From Sympetrum striolatum (Eukaryota > Arthropoda > Insecta > Odonata > Libellulidae), in contig OX388343.1 in assembly GCA_947579665.1 (NCBI GenBank), positions 89,756,254 to 89,820,253 of the forward strand: a stretch of 64,000 bases of DNA. The letters are read 5' to 3'. Each line of letters begins with the position of its first letter. Position 1 is the stretch's first letter. Shown here piece after piece: positions 34,744-46,565 of the stretch. The notes under the pieces were generated by a model that saw nothing but the letters and a program-made list of their open reading frames with translations, did no database searches and was not told the DNA's origin. Both the position numbers and the translations under genes were made by a program.

Positions 34744-35082
34744 CTACTCATTTGTTGTTTTATTTACGAGAGAGCTACATTTTCTATTAATTTCGCGATA
34801 AAGTTTCACATCGTCTTCTTTGAGGCTTCCTTTTTCTGGTTGAGTGGACACGATTAATTGGAATTTGATGTCTTCAAGTAATGCGAGGGTGAAATTAAAC
34901 ATTTGTTCGTTACAGTGTTCTGAGGCGCTGAGTAGTTGCTCCGTTGATGCATTTGGAAGAGTGCTCTTCCTCCTGAGAGAGTCTAATTCCTGCCGCGAAT
35001 TCATATCAGTCAGCGATGACTCGTAAAAACTCTCCTCTGTCAGGCATGTCGTCTTACTTTGGGTCCAATTTAGATATACCAT
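34744..35082 (-). CDS. Unrecognised open frame of 112 codons within an intron
   Basis: The minus-strand frame reads like real protein rather than chance AT-rich sequence. It is charged and has helix-forming stretches (SRQELDSLRRKSTLP; EQMFNFTLALLEDIKFQL). The ATG lies at 35082 and the stop at 34744-34746. I see no convincing splice sites, signal peptide or known domain, and it is not in phase with the host gene. It may be a small intron-nested gene, an ORF of a decayed mobile element, or chance. Confidence 0.25.
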   Translation of the reverse strand: MVYLNWTQSKTTCLTEESFYESSLTDMNSRQELDSLRRKSTLPNASTEQLLSASEHCNEQMFNFTLALLEDIKFQLIVSTQPEKGSLKEDDVKLYREINRKCSSLVNKTTNE

Positions 35083-37241
35083 TCCTATCTTTTATCGCAT
35101 CATCAATTGAAATGATATTTGACATGTTTTTTTAAGAAGTCTCTTTAATCGTCTATTTTTTTTCCTAATAATTACATTAAAAATAAGTTACTTTAGTAAA
35201 TAATTTTTAGATCATCGTCATACATGTATTAATTATTTGTGTATTGAATTCTGTTGGTTATTATGCTAATTGAAATCCAAAAAAATTCAATCACAATAAT
35301 AATGATATGTTATATTAGTATCTACAAATGTTTAATTCTTCGATATTTAACTAGTTTCCATTAATAAGTTAAAATAGTTATTGGTGTGAGGGTTATTGCG
35401 TTTGGAAAGCTTTCTCTGTTACAATGTAATTCTAAAAGTCATACTCTCCATCTTCAGATATTTAAAATTTATTTAGTAGAAGTATTATCAATTTGCTAGA
35501 TGTTTCGATAATAATGCATATTTAAAGTGGCCGGCTAATCAACCATAATTTATATCTTATTGGTATTATTTATATCGAAATAAAGGTAAATTGGCGATGA
35601 GATCTATCTGAAAGTAAAGTATTTCTAGTATTTAATTCGCTGAAAAGAGTCTGAAATCACGTTCCACCACTTTTTGTAATAATTTTGTGTCCTTCCTTCT
35701 TTAGTGATTTCACCTTATGACTGTCATTCTATAGCTCATATTATTTTCTCAGTTATGAAAATTACACCTCTAATTTTTGTATTGGGCAATCACCACTGGT
35801 TGGTAACTATTCGTATTGTAGATGCAATGATATGATAGTAGCGTTTACTCAAATCGTAACCTTTCAACGCTAAGGCTTCAATTTCCGATCGTTAGATTGA
35901 ATTCTAATCAACTTAAGTGCAGTGAGGTTGGTAGAAAAATCAAACAGGTGATTACGAGGTAAGATTAGAAATGTATATGCGAATTTAGAAAGGGTGAAGC
36001 AATAAGGCTATTTATACAATGAAAAACCAGAGCGATGTCCAAGCATTAAATTCAGATAAGCATAAAGAAAATCGCTCTAGAAAACAGTTCATACAAAAAT
36101 TAGATAAGAAGTTGAGTGCTTAAAAATATGTATATTGCCTTAAGGCTAGGAGCAGGTAAAAGGCGTTCTAAAGGTTAAGACTGGATAAAAAGCAATTTTT
36201 CAACAAAACCTTTCGAAGAATTTGAATGTGAAAACTTCTTCAATTTATCGTGTGATTAAGCCCACAGTTCCCTATATGAAGAGGAAACCTTTCTCAAATT
36301 AGTGAAACATAAAGTTTCAAGGAGTTGGTCAAATTTATATATGTCAACATAGAGTTATTATCACATGAGTTAGCAAAGGGAAGTGAGAATCGCTTTGCTC
36401 ATTTTTTCAGATTCAAAGATAAGGATTTTAATCATATGGATTACATGCCGAGGCGCGGATGGTTTTTAAACGTGGTATTTTATCGCGTATAGCATGAATA
36501 ATTTATGTTTTCTTTTGGAGGAATTTTATATAAAAAAGAGAGAATAGTGGTAACCTTTGAGATTCAGGATTGGAGTGCATGGTAAAAGAAGGGTGGGGAT
36601 TCCATTAGATGCTTATAGATAGACACTTCCATTACTCGAGTGGTCAGAGAAGATTTTTTTTCTTTCACGGGGAGGAGGAAATGAAAGGTTTGTTGTTTTG
36701 ATAGACAGATCACGAACGTAAAATTAGAAAGATAGGTGGAGGACGGATGGATTCAAGAACTCATTTCCGAGGACGAAAACGTAGTCGATAGGTTGTCTCG
36801 TTGGCCATCCACGTTTTCTATAGTTGCGTAGAATGATTAATAGTTTGTTTACAGAGCTCGAAAGTTTGTCATAATCTGAAATGATCTGCACAAAAATGCA
36901 AGTTTGCTCCGTTTTATACTGAATACTTAATTAATAGGAGTATCCATATTTGCTATTATAAGGGGAATGAGGATGACGACCAGAATATAGGAATGCTATT
37001 CTAAAGCTATGTAGCTATTCCATGAATCTTTTTCCGTTTTTTATGCATATTCTTGAATTTCATCAAATTCTCATTGAATTTTACTCCCCTTGGCAACGAA
37101 ATTGATTATATGATTATTTTAAATATACAATACGAGCTTCTAATACCAATGGTGATTAATTATTTTCTCATTAGTCCAATTTATCGATAATGTCACTGCC
37201 AAACGACTCTAATCACTAGTGTAGTGTTTCCATTGTAAATT

Positions 37242-37490
37242 GTCCTTGGTAGCCGAGTGATTAGTACATTAAGCACTATCACTTCAACCCTGAGGCTCCG
37301 GGTTCGACTCCCGGCTGATCCGGATTTTTCTGATTTTTTTTCTGTTCTGTGTGTTTGTTTGACTTTCCCGTTCAGGATTGGCGGCAGGAAGGGCGTCCGG
37401 CCGTAAAAGTCTATTCATCGCCAAAACCAACCTCGTCTTCATCAACAACCATCCGACCCCATAAAATATGGGAATAAGGCTCAGAGGAAA
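37242..37490 (+). mobile_element. tRNA-derived SINE, copy 3, with a different tail
   Basis: The head is shared with the other copies (CCTTGGTAGCCGAGTG, B-box GGTTCGACTCCC, then GGATTTTTCTGATT). The tail is different: GGCAGGAAGGGCGTCCGGCC followed by CCATCCGACCCCATAAAATA. That tail resembles a widespread SINE tail module. It points to a second SINE subfamily sharing the same tRNA head. Confidence 0.65.
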
Positions 37491-38904
37491 AAAATACAAT
37501 TTATTGGGAAATTTATTACAAATATATGCACTGAGAAGGATAAAGAGCAGTTTTAGACTCTCTGGTTTAAATTAAGAATTCATCATTTAGAAATCTCAGG
37601 GGACACATAAAATAAAATCATTTGAAATCTATTTGATCTAATCATTCTATTAAAAATTAAGGAATACTTATTACATCAATTGATGGGTTCCTGTTAGTAT
37701 TATTTTTTTATATATTAAGTTCTGATGGTTTTTGAGCTCTTGCCAAGTGCGAAAATTTTCAATACACTTCCAATATTAGATCTTAACATATACGTTAGAT
37801 TTAAGTATTATCGATCAAGATTTAATACTTCAAGTGAATTGAAGCGTATTTAAGGTGTCAGGTTTAAAATGTCTATTTTAATGATTCTGCATGCAAGAGT
37901 GTAAAATGAATAAAAAGTCCATGACTAAGGAAAGAATGTTTTCTAGCGGATCTTTAAAAATTATCTTTTAATGCTAAAACAGTTTGAAAAATCTTACCCT
38001 ACATGAAGTGATGCATTTTTCTGTCAGCAGATTACAAACGGTCTATAAGTTATATTTAAATGACCTAATCAAGATAATCTCATGCTCAAAATTTCCATTT
38101 AGCTCTCTAAGATCTATTTTATTATTTATAATGAGGTGTCATCTACATTTAAGGCCGCCATATTTACCGCTTTGTTCTTTCTTAGCTCGCTGAATTGTCC
38201 ATTATGTATTAGTATCATTCTATGTATGACTTCAGCTGATCTGAGATGATTATCATCCCTAATGTGGACTTAGAGAAAAAATTTATTTTCCCAGATATTA
38301 AAACTCATTCCCTCATTTACTATAATGACCGTATATGTAGAATAATGGACAAAAGTCTGCTTTAGATGCTACTCACCCAATCCTTCCCTTATGTTTGTTT
38401 CCTGTCAGAAAATTTTGTAAAATTATTAGAATAGATTTAAAAAAATCATTTATAAGTTCTTTGAGTCCTGATATTGGAAAAACAAACAACTCTCGGTGTT
38501 AGTTTATTCCAACAATTTGAATTATTTTTTACTTACAAAATGTGTAAAATTGAATTCTAGTATTAAATTTTCAACCAAAATTAACTTTTATTTACATATC
38601 TTTATCTGTGTTTCCAATTGCGATGATCAACGGCTGTACTTCCATACAAAGAAAGTCTAGGATGACGTTTCCATCAATACAAGCTAAAAAGACATGGCTC
38701 GGTGATAAGTAAATAAATCAATAAATACGTTCGGACATTCATGTAATCACATGGTAATGGAGAATCGATGGGCTTCCTTTAGTAGGAAATGTTACTTATG
38801 TGGGAATGTGCTGTTTCTGTCGTTTCCGAGGAATAAAAAATGAGTGGAACAATCATCATTCTTAGTACACGTTTTACCACATTTATATGAGCGTCGTCAT
38901 TTAC

Positions 38905-39097
38905 CTTTCTGAGGCGAGAAGAGATGGTGCCGACTAGGAAGGCTGGGTTTTCATCCGCCGGCGTCTTCGCATAGATTTGAGCAGAAGTTTCGCTTCGCAT
39001 TTGGAAATGCACTTTTCTCCCATTCTCCTCCCCCACTGACGCGGTCGCTAGTATCGCTCGCCATTCCTCCGCCGTCATTGTCACAAGTTCCGGACAC
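38905..39097 (-). CDS. Internal exon of the same minus-strand gene: C-terminal lobe of Venus-flytrap domain
   Basis: The 193-nt exon lies between acceptor ctctgcag (39103-39098) and consensus donor AAAG|gtaaat (donor GT at 38904-38903). It enters in phase 2, so the first base completes the Arg codon left by the exon at 49641, and it leaves in phase 0 to join the exon at 26470. The product begins CPELVTMTAEEWRAIL and runs for 64 codons to SSRLRK. The Cys at its start pairs in spacing with the Cys just before the junction (KCGPSPGRC). This resembles the 'LCPGRVGLCPRM' disulfide region of mGluRs, which is followed by a helix (D.T.LL..I) and a strand (V.F). The match is by pattern only, but exact phase agreement on both sides and good splice sites make the exon secure. 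Confidence 0.85.
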
Positions 39098-41492
39098 CTG
39101 CAGAGATTCAATAACTCAGTCAAGGCGAAAATATACCTGTATACAGGGAGGAAATCGGTTGGAAAAATACGAGCTAATTAATATTCGAATTCCTCAGGAG
39201 CATTTAATTTCGTTGCCTAATATAATCGGAATTACAGTTTATTTTATTTGTAATTGTTGAAACGAATCCAGAATTTTCAGAGGTGTTTGTATAACATTAA
39301 TATGAGAACAATAATGGATAATATGTGTGCATTTTAACTACTATTAAATTAGCATTATTTATTATTCTATTATTTTATTTTTAACTACGTATTAATTATT
39401 ATCTAAAATATAATTATATAATCAACTATATATCCATAATGCAAGAAAATGTTGAATGATAAGTAGCAATGGATCTAAATCTCTGGAAAAGAATCTAAGT
39501 ATGGATTAACAATCCTACCCGAATCACAGAATTAAATTGGTCCTTCGTCGATTGGTGGCATAAGATATACTCACAATTGCTAATGCGCCTGAAAGGAAGT
39601 AATTAATTAGACGAGATATAAAAATTTGCCATTATACATTGAAGGAATCAATAAAATGATCTGTATGTGAGGATTCTGTTTGTGAGTATTGTGGCGCACA
39701 ATTCACGATGATTATTCAACTGATGATATAGAATGAAAAGGAAGTCCACCATTTACTCAAAATTTCGATACCCATTAGCCCCTAAAATATGATTTCCAAG
39801 ATAAGGCTGTTTTAAATGTCATATCGTACGTCATCGGATGAGTCAAATTTAAGATCCTGGATCATGACTGGTTAAAGTTGTGGTAGTTGCATAAATTGTT
39901 TATTTAAACTGTCCCCTTTACATCCCCTAACTGAAATCTAGGACTGAATTGTTTTAAAAGTCTAATGTGAGTATTAGTGGAGAGGATAAGAGATCAATAC
40001 GTAAAGACAGGAGAGTATAGTCATGTAACAGTTTCAGTGGTTCATTAATATTTCTTTTCTATTCGGCCACCATATTGGATCCCCCAAAGAGAGTTGATCA
40101 ATTTTTAATTATACCTCCAGAATAAGTATTAAAAATTATAAATTCAAATCACTGTTCATACCAGAGGTAATTTGGTACCATTTACCCTGGGAAAAGCATT
40201 GCTCAGTATTAAAATTGCAGCATTGGCGGAATTTCAATCCTTTTGCGAATCTTGGAGCATCAAGTTAGTCAAAATAGGTGATAGCAAATCAACACTAAAT
40301 CATTTGATGGACAGATTTGAGATTAAGAAGTAATTTGATCCGAAAATCCATTATTAGTATCACCAGAGGTGCCAAGTTGGCAACAAATGTAAACAACAAT
40401 AATTGTTATGTAACTTATTGACAAAGCTAATGCACGGCGATAAATCTGCCCATCGGTAACGTATCAGCGGTGCAAGAATAAAAACGTGAAAAATAACCGG
40501 TAGACCTCTTTTGATTACGATTTACGACAATTCTGTCTTCGACGAGCAAACCTTTCCTCGGCGAAACTGTGATACCATACTCAGAATACGGATCAGTATT
40601 TCAGTGAGGATAAATATCACCTTTCAGCTGTAATTGATTGCCTCTGGGATATCTAAGTAAGCCGCCGCGATATATTGACTTCTCCATTTGCAGCCTTAGC
40701 AAGTTATTCTCTAGAGGTTTTCCTTGTACGAAAAGACAACCGAGAATGTATTTTTCCCCTTTGTCTTCAGGGTTTCTTTAATATTTCATTTTGTCGGCGA
40801 TGTTCATCGAACTCAAGTATTTATCGCTCATTTGCCCCACATTCTTAAGCGGATTCCTTTTATCCAACTTTTGTGTTTACTCATTCCGACGATGTAAGGA
40901 GTATTCATCGTGTCCTTAAAGCAGATTAAATGATTCGTATGCTTGCCCTACATTCTTTTGGTCACAATTAATTCCAATTTGTCTTCCCCTGACAGCTTCC
41001 TTTTTCAGACAGGATACGGCGTTTTACACAACCTGAAATTCTTAAGCGTCACATACTATTCTTTCTTCGCAAGAATTCGGAATTTGATTCTGACATTGGC
41101 GTGTTTTATTTCTTCCACACCCTTGGACTGAACGACGACGTAAGACAAGGGAATAAAGCAGACTATGGACTAAATACGAACCCCTAACTCTTCTCTCATT
41201 TTTTTATATTGAGTATTCCAACTTAAAATTATTTTAAATATAACTTTTGAATGTTTATTTTATATTCAATTGTCAATTTCTTTGTGATTACAGCAGTTCC
41301 AGTCATTTTGTGTAATTTTTGTTTCCGTACTGCTTTTGTAATTTCCTTGTTTTCATGTACACAACTATCCTCTTCACCTTTCAGACTGTATGTGCTATCG
41401 GCAGGTTTACGCAGGTTTTTTTACATCGCCCTTCTCTATGGGTGTTTTCCTGAAGTGGATCTTTTTTTCTAACATATCACCTTAGGTTTTTA

Positions 41493-41795
41493 TTACATGG
41501 ACTTAATCTTTTTACATTCATCCAGTTTACATCCACTCTTTCTAAAATTTTCCTCTCTATCTCTATTCGCCAATACATTATTTATGTAATTAATATCATT
41601 GACAGAAGGGTTAGAGGGAAGAAGAGACTTTTCAGTCTCTATCTCGCCTTTATAAAGACCTTCTTGTGCAGCATACTTTATCAAGGCAGTGTCTTTGCAA
41701 TATATAATACATAATAAACGCCATTTAAACATAAAATCTTTTATTAATTCAGGGTAAGCCTCATATTTATCGGTCTCCTGATAGTAATTAACCAT
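41493..41795 (-). CDS. Unrecognised open frame of 100 codons within an intron
   Basis: The minus-strand frame starts MVNYYQETDKYEAYPELIKD and is rich in charged residues (ETEKSLLPSNPSVNDINYIN; NRDREENFRKSGCKLDECKK), with composition closer to protein than its neighbours. No domain, splice site or promoter can be named. It could be a relic of a mobile-element protein. Confidence 0.2.
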   Translation of the reverse strand: MVNYYQETDKYEAYPELIKDFMFKWRLLCIIYCKDTALIKYAAQEGLYKGEIETEKSLLPSNPSVNDINYINNVLANRDREENFRKSGCKLDECKKIKSM

Positions 41796-44237
41796 GTTGC
41801 TCTTTGTAAGATCTATTAAGGAAACGGCTGCGAATAATTTTTAATTATAGCGTAAGAAGGCAAGAACAGAATCACAAATCAGACATCATTATTTAATTAA
41901 CCACAACATGACACCTTTGGAACGGATTCTTTGTAAATTCTCTCTTTGAAATTCATAATTATTGATGATGATGGAAAACAGCATTCTTTCCTGATGTGCT
42001 TGAGCTCGTTTGAATTGATTTATATCTAGGTTGTATTGCTATTGTTCTCTCGCTACATTATTTGCAGTAATCAACTGGACAACCAAAGTAGACCATGGTC
42101 GCAATAATAACCTATTTCTTCGGTACGGTTTTTGTTTTTGTTGTAGAATATGTAAAAGACTCTGGCTAACAAGTAAGTAACTATTTATTAGCACGTTGAT
42201 ATCGCACATTTTTGTTCTCAACAGCATCCAGTTGTAAAGTTCAAGTTCAATAAATATTTTCCTACCATATAACTTTAAATTCGAATAGGAAAAGGAAATT
42301 TTATGAAGAGGGGAAAACAATCCAAGAAAGATAGGAATCGTAGTACTAGAAATGGATTTATTATATGCAATGCAAGAATTAGAGTGGCTATAGGATATAA
42401 TAGGAAACATCATTTTTTTACAACTCACTAGCAATTGAAGCCGCTCTTTGACTGCAAGTTAAGGAAATGAAAATTATAAATTTCAAAGAAATCATTTCTA
42501 AATGAAAAATAAGATGCAGAGTCCTCGACTACTTCACCATAATAAATGAAAAGCAGTGGAAGGAATGGGTTTAAGTACTTTGCACATAAGGGCGTGCGGG
42601 AGCTAATTTCTAAATTAGCTATTTCCTTATTACGCATGAGATCAATGGAGATATTGCTCCTAATTGTAAGTCCAAAAGATTTGCTTGTAAAAGAAATAAT
42701 ATTGTTTCTAAAACTCTAGGTCTATATTTATCGATTTTTGGATGATGTAAGATGTGAAAGTTTTAGTCAATAGCCTGATTAAAGCTACAAGAAAAATTTA
42801 TCCTAATAACTTACAAACAAGTACGACAAGTTTAATATAGAAAACGAATCCGTGGAAAATCAACTGAAAAATGTTTTCCTAACCTACACAGCCACATAAA
42901 AGTACTTCAAAACTTAGAATCATTTTGCATTTTTTTTAAACTGCGGTAAAGATCAAAGACGAATAAGAGGTTAGAAAACTTCAAGGAAGAACAAAAAAGT
43001 ATTTCCCTTTCCATGGGAGTGTTTTGTTTTGAAATTGAATAACCATCCATTTCCTCATGCGTTGAACTCATTAAACTGCGGAACGACTCTTTCCTTAAAA
43101 AAATGAAATGTTGGGATTCCAATAAAACCTTTTTATTCAGGGTGAAGAAACCACGAGATGAAAAAGTTCGCGGAACGAATTCCACATCACTTAAGAAATT
43201 GTAATTTATGAGAATACTTATTTTCTTGCATTACGTTTATTTAAAAGGCTCACAGTCAAGACTAACCTACGTAAATGCTACTGAATGTAATATTTTATCC
43301 ATCGTTATCCCCAAATTAAAAAATAGCTTGGAGGAGACGATGAAAAATTTCTCCATAAAAGTGTAATTGTCCAATCTTATTTGAAATTTAGTTGCTTAAG
43401 AAGTGGTATATACCATGAAGGAAATATGTTTGCCACTCAATAAATTTCAACTGCTAATATATGCATTATCCCATATGTACAATGCATTTAGATTATTTGC
43501 TATATGGTGGTACGTTTTTATTTACCGTTGTTAATTTTCTCGATAAGGACACAAAATAAATTGAATTCATGCTCAGAATTTTCTATCAATTTGATCCGTC
43601 TTCAAATATGTACTAAAAAGGTAACATATAAGTTTCGAATTCACCCTTATGATAATGAGTGACATCTGTATATGTATATCAAGGCTCGCATTAATCTTTT
43701 TTAGCAGTAATCAAGCACAAACTGAAATCAATATAAATTTCATTGAAATGTAAAATACTTTGAAAAGGAAGTTAGGTAGATTACCATGCTGCTGAGATAA
43801 TGTCGATATCTTCAAAGAAGCTGTTTCAATATGCAAATTTTTGCGTAAGTTTGAAGGAGGAGACTATTTTTGGACTGAACATGTATTGTTTGGTAAGTGA
43901 AATGCCTTTATAAATTTATTTGCTATGACATTCCACAACGTTTGGTCTGAACATCTTGATTTTATATGAAATGCCTTTATTTTTGCACAGTTATGATTTA
44001 CAGACAGAAGGAAGTACACCATGGCCGTATGAGGTGTTGAGATAATGCGTCGAATGCCTGGCCCCGTGTCAACAAAATGAATGCATGAGGAAAATAACCG
44101 TGAATGACATGAATAAACAAAACTAAAAGTGCAACTACTAAACGGTGCGATTAGTGCAAGAGGAAGCTGGTGCTTCCTAACTGTCACAGGTGCTTACATG
44201 TTCTCCAACTTACTGAAAAAGGAAACTTGAATTCTAG

Positions 44238-44270
44238 AATGCGCATTTGGACCCGTTGGGTCATCATCAG
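44238..44270 (-). repeat. Hammerhead-like core with G12 substitution
   Basis: The minus strand has CTGATGA-T, a perfect 5-bp stem II (GACCC-AAC-GGGTC), then CAA where GAA is required, followed by a self-complementary helix III (ATGCGCAT) and T. One base change separates it from a complete core. Confidence 0.55.
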
Positions 44271-46516
44271 TTTGTTGTTGTCACGGTGTTTATTAATAGT
44301 TTTGAATTACTATACTGACACAAATCCTTGTTGATAGTTTACCAACTGACGATCGTTGCATGGGAAGTCTCAATTTTAGTACACAAATACAGCATCATTG
44401 CTTTTATTTTCTGCTTTTACTTGGTGAAAAATTAGATTTTGAAAATAATATTATGAGATAGTAATTATTCAAGGATAACATGGGGTCTGAGCGACCCAAA
44501 GTGTTTTAATATCTATATTTTAGTTTCTTTATATACGGTACTTTTCTGGGCGTTCCTTTCACAAAGAGATAAATTTTTATCTGTCGCTCCAGGAAAGATT
44601 ATAAAATGAGGCGGCGAGTCATTTCATGACCTCAGATTGAATTATGGGCCAATTTTAATAATAGGTTTAGTTGGGATGTATTAATCTATTCTTCATAATT
44701 ATTTAATTTAAAATAGATACATATTTTCTCAGGTGAACATTCATCGTTAATTATTTAAAAAATATTTAATACGTCCTCATTTGTAAGTTTCTTTTCGTGA
44801 ATCGTGGAATTGAAAATTAATTTTAATTCTGCAGCGTAATATTGATTTCCATAATCCGTACAGGTAAACTACTTTACTTTATCGTACGATTCATTTCCGA
44901 TTCATATCTTGATTGAAAATTTCAGTGTTCCACTAGGCGGATGAGAGGCGACAATAGATAATTTTTCAAGGCTTATTTTTCGATTTTTAAAGTGTTCGGC
45001 AAGTCACTTTTTTCAAGGACTGCTGCGTTGTGACATATCCTTGGGAAAAATTGAAAATGTTAACATCACCAAGAATCCCCTTCACTTGACTTTGCATCCT
45101 CTCCATGACGTACGCTTCTATTGTGATTGTGGATGAGCAGGCAAACCGAGATTTCCACGCTTAATCTCCAATTCGATCAATAACTTTCTCTTTATTCTTC
45201 TGAGCCCAAAGTGAGCATCATACTGCAATATAACGTGTCCGATATCCCTCAGACCTTCCTCCATATTTCTTTGATTCGATGATTAATCTCCTTGATTACT
45301 CCGCATGTTCTCAGTGTTTGCTTTTAATCAAGAAATTACGTCATCCGCATTTCAGCCATTCATTCCGAGTTTGTTGTTACTGAAGTAAGATTACTCTAAA
45401 AAAATATCCTATCGCAGATCGAAATCAATTAAAAATAAGATTTCCTACAAAATGTTAGAAAAAAAGTTTTTTCAGTCGTCAAATTATAATCAATATGAGT
45501 TAAGAAATGAAAGGCTAAAAAAATGTTTTTTGTATCCTCCAGGCTCAGACGTTTCTGCAACGAATCACAATTATTATTATAGCGATTCATTCTAGATATT
45601 TTAAGTTCAGAAGAATTTGTTTTATCAAATATTTTTCTGATTATTTTGACGAGTGGTTTCCTTTATTTGAAAACCCTCAAACGAAATCTTTCATTTCCAT
45701 GTCATTCGATTGATTCGCGGTAAATTTAATTTTCTCATCTCTGCTGCACTTGAAACCACGTTATGGTTTGCAAAAGACTTCTATCATAGTCTTAGCCATG
45801 TATTTATTTGAATGCCATAAATTTATAACAATTGAAATGAATTTTCTACCCTTGAAAATAACTTTAAATTTTTTCACTTTTGATTTACTATGAATGTAAA
45901 CCTCGTGTCGAAAGTAATTAATCTATGAATATATTTACCTACTTTAGAGGAGCTATTAAATTAGCATCTGGCCCCGACACATAATTTAACCTTCTCTTGT
46001 CCACCAAAGCTCTTGTACGTCAATAGTGGCCATGAAAGAGTAGTGTTGATCGCAAACAGAGATCCCAGCTTCTATTTCTTCTTGAGATTAATTTTTATTT
46101 TTTACTTAAGAACGCTTGGGCTGTTCAATATACTTCTGAGATGATTTAGCTTTACCGTAATTAAAAATTCTCGGAAAGAAATCAGAGCTTTCTCTTAACT
46201 TACAATGATTTGAGCCTCTGTTTGCTTTTGAGGTTGAAAGGATGTTTACAATTTGATCTCGGAATAATTCTTTTACGAGAAAGTGGGCGTGATAAATGTC
46301 TTTCACGGACTCTGGTTATGATTCATAACTTTTGAGGACCTCTTTTTGCTGATGCGTGGGGGTTGGATTGATTCTAGCCTGAATGCCTGATGCGCAAATG
46401 TGCCTAAGCAGGAATTGATTAAACATCGTCTTTATGCTTACGTGTAGTTGTCAGAAAAAATTATGAATCAACCGAAACAATACTTAAGAAATATTATTTT
46501 TATAACATACCCTTGC

Positions 46517-46565
46517 AAATTGGCCACAAGCATAGTGGCAAAGCCACCAGGTTTGTGGCCAATTT
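46517..46565. repeat. Short perfect-armed hairpin (MITE-like)
   Basis: AAATTGGCCACAA (46517-46529) and TTGTGGCCAATTT (46553-46565) are exact complements, and the interior has a second GTGGC-AAA-GCCAC hairpin. It could be a small MITE core. No target duplication was identified. Confidence 0.5.

Larger units (their letters stand above)
26471..38904 (-). other. Intron (12.4 kb) of the receptor-like gene
   Basis: This is the AT-rich interval between donor AAAG|gtaaat and acceptor tttccag. It contains two LINE fragments (32749-33056 and 33356-33955), one SINE (37242-37490), hammerhead-like cores near 30.6 and 31.4 kb, a deleted palindrome near 34.55 kb, a small hairpin at 27138-27184 and one unassigned open frame at 34744-35082. 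I see no conserved exon in the rest. Confidence 0.75.

Noticed and set aside
35440..35470. CTGAAGATGG on the minus strand resembling a hammerhead start
   Set aside because: No GAAA/helix III segment follows at a suitable distance.
39718..39745. CTGATGATATAG on the plus strand resembling a hammerhead start
   Set aside because: No stem II complement or GAAAC follows.
42039..42434. 131-codon minus-strand open frame
   Set aside because: Low-complexity hydrophobic/Ser composition typical of AT-rich chance frames; no splice sites.
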